DNA from: Macrosoma leucophasiata
Lineage: Eukaryota > Arthropoda > Insecta > Lepidoptera > Hedylidae
DNA: 64,000 nucleotides
Assembly: GCA_036365455.1 (NCBI GenBank)
Contig: JAWQUS010000022.1
Coordinates: 7,254,001-7,318,000, forward strand
Direction: 5' to 3'
Position numbers and translations under genes: made by a program. The notes below the pieces were generated by a model. That model did no database searches and was not told the DNA's origin. It was given only the letters and a program-made list of their open reading frames with translations. Below, in pieces: positions 60,801 to 64,000 of the stretch. How positions within the stretch are numbered: position 1 is the first letter of the stretch; each line of letters starts with the position of its first letter.

Positions 60801-63548
60801 GAACCAAACATCAATCAACGGTTCGTTTCTTTCATCCGTATCGCAGATCACTACGGTTCTTTCGGTTCTTTAGCTCGCGCGACCTATCTACAGATCTACA
60901 ATGTATTCGACCGAACGGATCCTTTTCATCGAAGTGAACCGTTGGCTCGCATAGATCTAAAGAACCGGCTGTTTTAGGTCGTTCAATCGCGAACGACACA
61001 TACATAATCCCTACGTCTAACATTAAATAGGTAATTAACTTTCATCCACGCAAATCTTCTCAGTAAAAATCTTAAAACAAAAATTGCCCTTTGAAACCAA
61101 TTATATTTTATCTTATTTTTCAGTAACTGCCTCAGCAGTGGTAGCAGGCCACTACTATTGCGCTGGAGGTCCTGTGTTCGATTCCCGGGTCGGGGGTTAA
61201 TAGAGATAACGGTCTAGAATCCTTTATCTCTGCTTCTATTGGGATTTTTCCATTTTCGGGAAGTTTCCCAGTATCCCGGAGTTTGGTAATGTGCCCGGAG
61301 ATGGCAACAGAGTGCCTAGTGCGAGATTTCCGATCGCGATTTTCGATCGCGATCGCGTAAGATTAAAAGCAGATTTGTATGGAATTGAAGGAGCGTCATC
61401 GATTCACCGCTAGATGACGCTCCTTCAATCCTTCAATACTCTTACGCGATCGAATTCGCGTATGAGTAAATAAAATCTCGCACTAGGCACTCTGGTTCGC
61501 CACCTGTTACATGGGCCAAAACGTAACCGGCGAGTCGTGGGTGTTTGCATGTATGATTGAATGCATGCATTTACCTCTGCCTACCCCTTCGGGGATTACA
61601 GGCGTGAAGTTACGTTTTTTAATTTTCAGTGATAGGTGCAGCAAACGAACCTAGCGCTGGCTGGCTCGATTTCAATTCAATTTACAGCGTAAGCGGGGTA
61701 AGTTCAATTAATTTCACTAGCTATTTCGTCCGTGTGAAAGGACATGGACGAAATTCGTATGGGCCATTGCCTACGTTAAAAAATATCTATGCATTTAAAT
61801 TTTTTACAGCATGATACTCTGTTATAGGTCGCGCCACGTAAAAAGAACGCTGGAAGAAAGTAGAAGGGATGTGTTCGCGCATCGGTACACTCGCGCATGA
61901 AAGTACTAGCCCTATTGGTTTATTTTTGATCTAGCTTTCGCTTGCGGTTTCGTGTATTGGTAGGCAGATTGAAAACTATATTACATAGAATAACATAAAA
62001 TGAAATAAAAATACATGACGCGCAGCTTGACCGCCAGCGTTCTTTTTACGTGGCGCGACCTATACCTACCCCTTTTCTTAAACAGTTATTAAAAGATTTG
62101 AGGCACTCTACGTTTCAAATCAATGGCAGGTAATTATACAATTTTTTTTCTGGTGGTAGAGCTCCAGTGACGGAGCTCGCGGGCGTAGGCACCACCGCAT
62201 TACCTCATATATTTTCCGCTAAATGGTAGTGTTCAGCACTATCGTGTTCCAATCAGGTGGTAATGTACGGCCCTGTAATTTCCGGCACAGAGGCATAACA
62301 CCTTAGGCCTCAGGAGTGGTAACGCATCTGCATTTTGACCTTGGTATTTGTGTGGGTGTCTATAGGCTGCAGTCATCACTTAATATCAATGTGAACAACA
62401 GTACCATGAATAATAACATCTTTTTAGAATTTCTTTAAGCAAAGACGAGAACGTTATTTATTTATTTATTATAAGGAGTATCAACAGCAAGTTAAAACAT
62501 AAAGTAAAGAAACATTACAAAAAAATCCAGAAGCCAATGTCAGATACCCACGCATAGGACACAGTTTTTAAGTATTAAAGGAAGACAGTTAACTTAAATA
62601 ACTTATTAAGTATGCAAACAAAACATACATAAATAAAGCTTACATTAAAATAAGTGATAGTGAACAAAATCAATCAAAAAAGTCGCTGCTTAAAAGTCTC
62701 TTTAGTGTGGAATCATTAGTATTAAATAGGTCAATGAAATCCTTAATCTCTGGTTCTATTGGGATTTTTCCATTTTCTGAAAGTTTTCCAGTATGTACCT
62801 CGGAGGTTGGTAATTTTCCAGGAGATTTCAACAGGCTCACCACCTGTTACATGGGCCGAAACATAACCGGGAAATCGGACCGCCCCTGCCTCCCCCTCCC
62901 CTTTAAGTCCGCCACTGGCCACAGGTTAATTCGGTGTGCTAAAAACATGCCGTTGCTTGCCATCAGTGGCTGTGTTCATTGACCACCTTGCAAGGTACGT
63001 GTGTCCCTAATGAATAAAAGAAAAATGTTTTTTTATGTATTGGAAGAGGCAAACATGTATACAGTTCACATTGATGTTAAGTGATGATTGCAGCCTATAG
63101 ACACCCACACAAGGACCAAGGTCAAAATGCAGATGCGGTATCACTTCTGAGGCCAAAGGTGTTATGCCTCTGTGCCGGAAATTACAGGACCGTACATTAC
63201 CACCTGACTGGAACACGATAGTGCTGAACACTACCATTTAGCGGCAAGTATATTAAGTAATGCGGTGGTGCCTACGCCCGCGAGCTCCGTCACTACAGCT
63301 CTACCAGTAAAATATATGTAAAAAGTAAAAATTGTATGTATTTATTTTTCAGCTGTTTTTTGGTATAGGTTACGGTCTGATTCATTTATTCTACACTGAC
63401 ATGAATAAAGTTATCGATTTTGTACCCGTTGATTATACAAACAATGCTACAATAGTAGCTGCTGCTGAAACCATGAAGAGGCATGCAAACGGTGATAAAG
63501 GGGCAAAAATATACACAATTAGTAATATAAGGAACCCTTCTGATAAAA
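45734..63548 (+). CDS. FAR2: fatty acyl-CoA reductase, exons 1-8, 3' end outside window
   Basis: Paralogue of FAR1 on the opposite strand; same predicted reaction (acyl-CoA to fatty alcohol, NADPH). Exons: 45734-45852, 53377-53467, 54231-54353, 55397-55521, 55917-56075, 57239-57348, 61630-61697, 63353-63548; all junctions are GT-AG and in phase with FAR1. The joined part codes for 330 residues: TGGSGFLG (about 24-31), VNVRGTREV-type segment, YVSTAY, YAFTK (YxxxK) in exon 6, FVPVDYTNNAT in exon 8. The two last exons (FAR_C and membrane anchor in FAR1) would lie beyond 64000. The start chosen is the in-frame ATG at 45734. Upstream sequence homologous to the FAR1 N-terminus is present but out of frame by one base, so the protein may be ~15 residues shorter, or the shift may be an error or a lesion. 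Introns are TE-rich. Confidence 0.88.
45919..47092. mobile_element. Outer TIR element with TAA TSD, split
   Basis: GGGCTACAACACATATTAGA at the left and TCTAATATGTGCGGTAGCCC at the right, ~40-bp inverted arms, TAA on both sides (45916-45918, 47093-47095). Without the inner insertion it is ~172 bp. Confidence 0.82.
45986..46984 (+). mobile_element. Inner PIF/Harbinger-like element with TTA TSD
   Basis: TTA at 45983-45985 and 46985-46987. Left end GGGCTCCCGCCCACGTCC, right end GGACGTGGGTCC. 46185-46330 reads KFWVDPIISQRLLKGIFNVR then KYYRMSI, resembling the N-terminal part of PIF/Harbinger transposases. Most of the transposase is missing; 46420-46630 is a foldback (GTATTTGAAACCAAAAGTTT / AAACTTTTAGTTTCAAATAC). 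Confidence 0.7.
47165..47610 (+). pseudogene. LINE-R RT C-terminal fragment, frameshifted
   Basis: KTKDFNQCVLPVMTYGAE, then in other frames MEKAMLGVSLLDRIRNEE-like, RWTDDLVKAAG-like text, ending GATGATGATGAT. Several indels; decayed. Confidence 0.8.
47727..48002 (-). mobile_element. S1 SINE-like copy
   Basis: Near full-length S1 in reverse with small deletions (GTGATGCCCGCGAGC). Confidence 0.86.
48003..48284. other. No recognised feature
   Basis: Mixed-composition DNA in FAR2 intron 1. No exon-like FAR homology. Confidence 0.4.
48285..48539 (+). mobile_element. Non-autonomous Helitron
   Basis: Starts TCTATATAAATAAAAATCAA and ends GCCGGATCAGCTAGT. Confidence 0.8.
48540..48780. repeat. Possible small element with ACCACGGGCAAT ends
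   Basis: ACCACGGGCAAT occurs at 48545 and 48661 as direct repeats, with CAGGTGGACCACCGG and AGGTGGACT between. Unclassified. Confidence 0.3.
48790..48832. repeat. (TTTA)n microsatellite
   Basis: About nine TTTA units. Confidence 0.9.
48980..49580 (+). mobile_element. S1 split by LINE tail
   Basis: ACTGGCGGTAGAGCTCCAGT ... CATCACTTAACATC, interruption, then ATCAACGTGAACTGCATGCT ... TTAATTACAAATAAA. Confidence 0.83.
49228..49538 (-). mobile_element. LINE 3' end inside S1
   Basis: An 18-T run then CATTTATTCAACCATACTTA: a reverse poly(A) retro-insert of ~300 bp. Family not identified. Confidence 0.55.
49586..50063. mobile_element. MITE-A copy
   Basis: AAAGGAGATGTTGCGAGTTC to GAAACATCTCCTTT, 478 bp. 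Confidence 0.87.
50145..50381. other. No recognised feature
   Basis: AT-rich. GTCATGGTCTTTGACCAAGC (50336-50355) also appears inverted near 18505-18525. Confidence 0.4.
50394..52051 (-). mobile_element. LINE-A, 5'-truncated, 11-bp TSD
   Basis: AAAAAAACATG flanks the element (50383-50393 and 52052-52062). 1658 bp: RT-containing reading frame plus a very short 3' end (TCTTCACGCCAGGTCCC). Confidence 0.88.
50399..52066 (-). CDS. LINE-A reverse transcriptase, long intact frame
   Basis: 555 codons without a stop. Order: RT fingers (SLKCGKAAGIDQVSAEMIKY, residues ~47-66), PLYKGKGSRMDCTSYRAISL, GGFRTGRGCMDQ, FVDLEKAFDRV, GVKQGCVLS, catalytic YADDAVIVS, thumb LGCAFSKDGRYTTDIERRVL, then YGSESWVC, MLRWFGHIERM and GPGRPRL, typical of the C-terminus of non-LTR RT proteins. 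RNA-templated DNA synthesis at the target site is the family function. The endonuclease is lost. The first ~5 residues come from the flanking TSD, so the ATG is accidental. Sits in FAR2 intron 1, opposite strand. Confidence 0.9.
   Translation of the reverse strand: MSCFFRWSEYYGEMYDYAHNPDAGVADLTVPACEDITIDEIVRAIRSLKCGKAAGIDQVSAEMIKYGGAALWDSFWVLCNLCWRSGRIPKDWRCAVIVPLYKGKGSRMDCTSYRAISLISLAAKVYGKVLERRMKEKSDGLLWDAQGGFRTGRGCMDQVFSLRNIVEKHLAVSQKVFCGFVDLEKAFDRVLRKELWDILPEYGIDGSLLRAIQSTYVGCQACVRVDGNMSPWFDVNIGVKQGCVLSSRLFIIYLDKCLQRVKLMDVGVRMGDLVVNCLLYADDAVIVSSTPSGLQALVTVMKEDCMEKGLQLNVDKTKVLVFERDEQRTNARVVVDDAVLEQVDEIVYLGCAFSKDGRYTTDIERRVLAGNCVNGELGKLLESKHLSQRARLAVHNAVLTPTLLYGSESWVCRKEHESKLNAVEMRSLRKICGVSLTDRVRNEDVRKRLCVNDSIGVKMKKGMLRWFGHIERMSNERMTKQIYNANVDGCRGPGRPRLTYHDQIGRVLSDGGVKSLRNRRACMKRMMKVDEAREVCQNRDVWRSTLSAYPVRDLA
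52115..52622 (-). mobile_element. S1 split by MITE-J
   Basis: TTTTTTTATGTAATGAAAGT ... GTATATTGGGTAATG and GTAATGCGGTGGCC ... CTTTACCACCAGTGAAAA. Confidence 0.8.
52350..52564. mobile_element. MITE-J, long-TIR element
   Basis: ~78-bp imperfect inverted arms (CACAGTACAAATACTAACAG vs CTGTTCATATTTGTACTGTG; inner ACAAACATGCGCATCGAC / GTCGATGCGCATGTTTGT). GTAATG on both sides. Confidence 0.82.
52623..53376. other. No recognised feature; one GC-rich patch
   Basis: 52630-52790 is GC-rich (CTGCGCCGCCTAAACGCAAC, CGCGCCGGCGGTCTACCC) with no shared repeat here; 53070-53130 also (GGCCGGAGCGGGAGGGGGG). Nothing coding supported. Part of FAR2 intron 1. Confidence 0.4.
53377..53467 (+). CDS. FAR2 coding exon 2
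   Basis: 91 nt: SCRVAKIYVLLRAKKGKKVE. Acceptor ATTTAG, donor GTGAGT. Confidence 0.9.
53500..53788 (-). mobile_element. LINE-A 3' end
   Basis: ATCCTTACGCCAGGTCCCTA to CCGAACCATCGGAGCATG; begins 32 bases after the FAR2 exon 2 donor. Confidence 0.83.
53965..54090 (+). repeat. Helitron-like piece with TCTG repeat
   Basis: TTTGTCTGTTTGTCCG..., then GACCGGCTTGACCGATTTTG and TTTTCACTGGCAGATAG, as at 11942-12074. Confidence 0.5.
54147..54184. repeat. Short GC hairpin in FAR2 intron 2
   Basis: GGCGACGC and GCGTCGCC (54157-54179) can pair, 50 bases upstream of exon 3. Confidence 0.5.
54231..54353 (+). CDS. FAR2 coding exon 3
   Basis: 123 nt: AFDSLREEQPNFAERIFTVE ... RIGINQQDW. Acceptor TGTCAG, donor GTAAGA. 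Confidence 0.9.
54402..54703 (-). mobile_element. S2 tRNA-derived SINE
   Basis: ATAACGTAACTTCACGCCTG to CTACTGAGGCAGTT, with a small deletion near the B box. Confidence 0.83.
54862..55050 (+). mobile_element. S1 3' and 5' fragments
   Basis: 54873-54970 is the S1 3' third; 54990-55050 is the S1 5' start (TTGGTAGAGTTCCGGTGACG). Confidence 0.7.
55113..55330. repeat. MITE-K copy and old S1 3' end
   Basis: TACCGAATGGCTTCCTGTTG ... GAACTGTAAGCTATTAGGTG is an imperfect palindrome shared with 58979-59090. 55230-55330 is a decayed S1 tail. Confidence 0.55.
55397..55521 (+). CDS. FAR2 coding exon 4
   Basis: 125 nt: VNFIFHVAASTNFELPLKMA ... VRGTREVINLAKECK. Acceptor TTCAG, donor GTAAGT. Confidence 0.92.
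55560..55815. repeat. Repeat P copy
   Basis: TTTCGGCTTCGTAGAGCGTT, AAACTTGATCAAAATGGTCG, CACTTAGCAGAGTTCCAAGT. Confidence 0.4.
55917..56075 (+). CDS. FAR2 coding exon 5
   Basis: 159 nt: SMVYVSTAYTHATKSRIDGD ... CPVPVNAM ... LNGIMN. Donor GTAAAT chosen over an overlapping GTGTAA because it keeps the FAR1 phase. Confidence 0.9.
56118..56575 (-). mobile_element. Old S1 split by hAT element
   Basis: TTTTTATGTAAGAAAGGTGA near 56118 and GTGATGACTGCAGCCTATAG after 56508 are S1 pieces. Confidence 0.6.
56231..56507. mobile_element. hAT element with CAGGGGCGGAC ends
   Basis: CAGGGGCGGACTTCC and AATCCGCTCCTG are inverted ends; GTGATAAC / GTGATGAC flank it (8 bp, one mismatch). CGGGCCTAGGGCGGCAAAAT interior. 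Confidence 0.75.
56650..57010 (-). pseudogene. LINE RT fragment
   Basis: Frame 57002-56718 reads LGEDVLKQVDKFRFLGSTIT, DMDAEINSRI, LTLNTKVTIF, the thumb region of a non-LTR RT (compare VDEIVYLGCAFS in LINE-A). 5' and 3' truncated. Confidence 0.75.
57011..57150 (+). mobile_element. LINE-type 3' tail
   Basis: GTAATTTGACCTATCACAAT ... AATTTTTGAGTTTGAGTTTG; inverse of 40945-40980. Confidence 0.45.
57239..57348 (+). CDS. FAR2 coding exon 6 (catalytic YxxxK)
   Basis: 110 nt: FKKEWPNSYAFTKAIAEEAV ... CVVRPAV. Acceptor TTTCAG, donor GTATGT. Confidence 0.93.
57362..57415 (-). mobile_element. S1 3' tip
   Basis: TTATGCTATGAAATGGCAAACAAGC-type start, begins 12 bases after the FAR2 exon 6 donor. Confidence 0.6.
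57416..58171. other. No recognised gene
   Basis: (TA)n at 57438-57454. 57550-57700 has moderately GC-rich text with open frames on both strands but no family signature. The rest is AT-rich intron 6. Confidence 0.4.
58172..58647. mobile_element. MITE-A copy
   Basis: AAAGGAGATGTTGCGAGCTC to TTGCAACATCTCCTTT, 476 bp. Confidence 0.87.
58806..58955. mobile_element. MITE-E, complete
   Basis: Palindromic ends ACCCCCTTATTCATAAACGT and ACGTTTATGAATAAGGGGGT, 150 bp, flanked by TA. Confidence 0.83.
58979..59090. repeat. MITE-K copy
   Basis: CTCACCGAATGGCTTCCAGT ... AACTGGAAGCTATTTGGTGT, an imperfect palindrome. Confidence 0.6.
59091..59964. other. No recognised feature
   Basis: Very AT-rich intron 6 DNA; low-complexity T-rich stretches at 59560-59660. 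Confidence 0.45.
59965..60165. mobile_element. MITE-B partial
   Basis: GGGCCACCGGCCGCGGCGGA through GTGTGAGTTTCGTAGTAATA; the right end is lost. Confidence 0.7.
60196..61006. mobile_element. MITE-L: 811-bp hAT-like element with 8-bp TSD
   Basis: ATCCCTAC at 60188-60195 and 61007-61014. Inverted ends TATGTGTCATTCG / CGAACGACACATA. Inside are a ~50-bp-arm hairpin (60465-60620) and an 80-bp tandem duplication. No transposase frame. Confidence 0.8.
60722..60881 (+). repeat. 80-bp tandem duplication
   Basis: Two nearly identical 80-bp units (AACCAAACATCGATCAACGG ... TTTAGCTCGCGCG), apparently one base different. Confidence 0.88.
61125..61617 (+). mobile_element. S2 in the FAR2 exon 7 acceptor, split by MITE-M
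   Basis: Forward S2 (AACTGCCTCAGCAGTGG ... GGCGTGAAGTTACG). Flanks TTATTTTTCAGT (left, 61113-61124) and TTAATTTTCAGT (right, ending 61630) match 11 of 12, a TSD containing the acceptor. Confidence 0.83.
61310..61492. mobile_element. MITE-M with nested palindrome
   Basis: Ends AGAGTGCCTAGTGCGAGATT and AATCTCGCACTAGGCACTCT, inside S2. The centre holds TGAAGGAGCGTCATCGATTC / GATGACGCTCCTTCA. TSD unclear. Confidence 0.8.
61630..61697 (+). CDS. FAR2 coding exon 7
   Basis: 68 nt: VIGAANEPSAGWLDFNSIYS. Acceptor TTTTCAG is part of the S2 target duplication. Donor GTAAGT. Confidence 0.9.
61825..62062. mobile_element. MITE-I copy
   Basis: Same ends and interior as 35836-36072, TA flanks, in FAR2 intron 7. 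Confidence 0.87.
62152..62397 (+). mobile_element. S1, 3' tip lost
   Basis: CTGGTGGTAGAGCTCCAGTG to TTAATATCAATGTGAACA. Confidence 0.83.
62398..62736. other. No recognised feature
   Basis: AT-rich, possibly an unassigned LINE 3' end (TTATTTATTATAAGGAGTAT). Confidence 0.35.
62737..62940 (+). mobile_element. S2 middle part and hAT scrap
   Basis: 62740-62880 is S2 core. 62880-62930 (GACCGCCCCTGCC ... AAGTCCGCCACTGG) resembles CAGGGGCGG-type hAT ends. Confidence 0.65.
63030..63312 (-). mobile_element. S1 SINE-like copy
   Basis: Full-length S1 in reverse, 41 bases before the FAR2 exon 8. Confidence 0.87.
63353..63548 (+). CDS. FAR2 coding exon 8
   Basis: 196 nt: LFFGIGYGLIHLFYTDMNKV ... IYTISNIRNPSDK. 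Acceptor TTTCAG, donor GTGAGT, phase 1. Confidence 0.92.
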
Positions 63549-63574
63549 GTGAGTTTAAGTACTTTAAAATATAA

Positions 63575-63671
63575 CACATCATCATCATCATCAAGACGTC
63601 CACAGCTGAACAAAGGCCACCCCCAAAGAATGCCACAACGAACGATCCTGGGCCGCCCTCATCCAGCGATT
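63575..63671 (-). mobile_element. LINE-R 3' tip
   Basis: ATCATCATCATCATC then GACGTCCACAGCTGAACAAA: reverse of the tail and C-terminus at 27740-27830. Inserted 26 bases after the exon 8 donor. Confidence 0.8.
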
Positions 63672-63904
63672 GAGAATGATGCTGCGAAGCAAAAAGATGA
63701 ACAAGAGGGGGCAGATACAGTCTTATTATTATTTGTTTCCATCCGCTACGTACAAAAACGGCTGACAACCGACCACCTTACCTTAACCTACTCCGTCCCC
63801 CACTGCTACGCAGTAACGTTCGCGCGTCGTGTTTAGCGCAGATAAGATTTTTTTCTTATATAGTATAGTAATAGTGTACACGGTTCGTCTGTAGAAACGA
63901 CACG
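63672..63904. other. No recognised feature
   Basis: 63760-63830 is richer in GC (CACCTTACCTTAACCTACTC). No exon of the FAR1 exon 9 type is present before the window end. Confidence 0.4.
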
Positions 63905-63998
63905 AATTCTAATGGATTTATTACACAGCACGGTATTCAGGGTACGATAGCAAGGGACAGAGTAGTGTAATAACATTTAGGGAGTTAGGGCTCTAATA
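63905..63998 (+). mobile_element. Small MITE-D, uninterrupted
   Basis: CACGGTATTCAGGGTACGAT ... GTAATAACATTTAGGGAGTT; the pre-insertion form of the element at 43783-44982. Confidence 0.7.
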
Positions 63999-64000
63999 AG

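Overview
The window is a transposon-rich, AT-rich eukaryotic nuclear segment. It most likely comes from a lepidopteran insect. The reasons are CTAGT-ending Helitrons, tRNA- and 5S-derived SINEs, RTE/CR1-like LINE tails, many TIR MITEs, and two insect-type fatty acyl-CoA reductase (FAR) genes. No operon, CRISPR array, rRNA locus or convincing functional tRNA gene is visible.

Host genes: two paralogous FAR genes stand head to head. FAR1 lies on the minus strand (coding exons 34260 down to 16273, 10 exons). Its exons join without a break into a 534-residue protein with TGGSGFLG (NADPH fold), YTFTK (YxxxK catalytic pair) and a FAR_C-like C-terminus ending in a hydrophobic segment. FAR2 lies on the plus strand (45734 to 63548, then beyond the window) and supplies exons 1-8. 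Six of the eight shared exons (2, 4, 5, 6, 7, 8) have exactly the same length in both genes, and all shared junctions have the same phase, so this is an inverted gene duplication. FAR2 has a 1-base shift in its N-terminal extension. A fragment of a third FAR terminal exon lies beyond the FAR1 stop (about 15560-15640). The 34.3-45.7 kb interval between the genes must hold both promoters and any 5' non-coding exons.

Mobile DNA: almost everything else is repeats. Names used in the entries are: S1, a ~290 bp SINE-like element ending in ATTACATAAAA (about 35 copies or pieces); S2, a ~315 bp tRNA-derived SINE; S3, a ~365 bp 5S-rRNA-derived SINE; S4 and S6, tRNA-like SINEs; S5, an element with a tRNA-Tyr-like body often found as inverted pairs; LINE-A, a non-LTR element with an intact 555-codon reading frame at 50399-52066; LINE-R, an RTE-like element with GAT-repeat tail; LINE-B, another RT fragment; LINE-C, CR1-like; MITE-A to MITE-M, TIR elements; Helitron-like pieces ending CTAGT. 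Repeat Q is the family with a GGGTACCTCCCC motif and P is an uncharacterised dispersed repeat.

Nesting is deep and can be ordered by target-site duplications (TSDs), for example 10039-11640, 43783-44982, 45919-47092 and 48868-50144. Several insertions touch FAR splice sites. The clearest is an S2 copy before FAR2 exon 7 whose TSD contains the splice acceptor.
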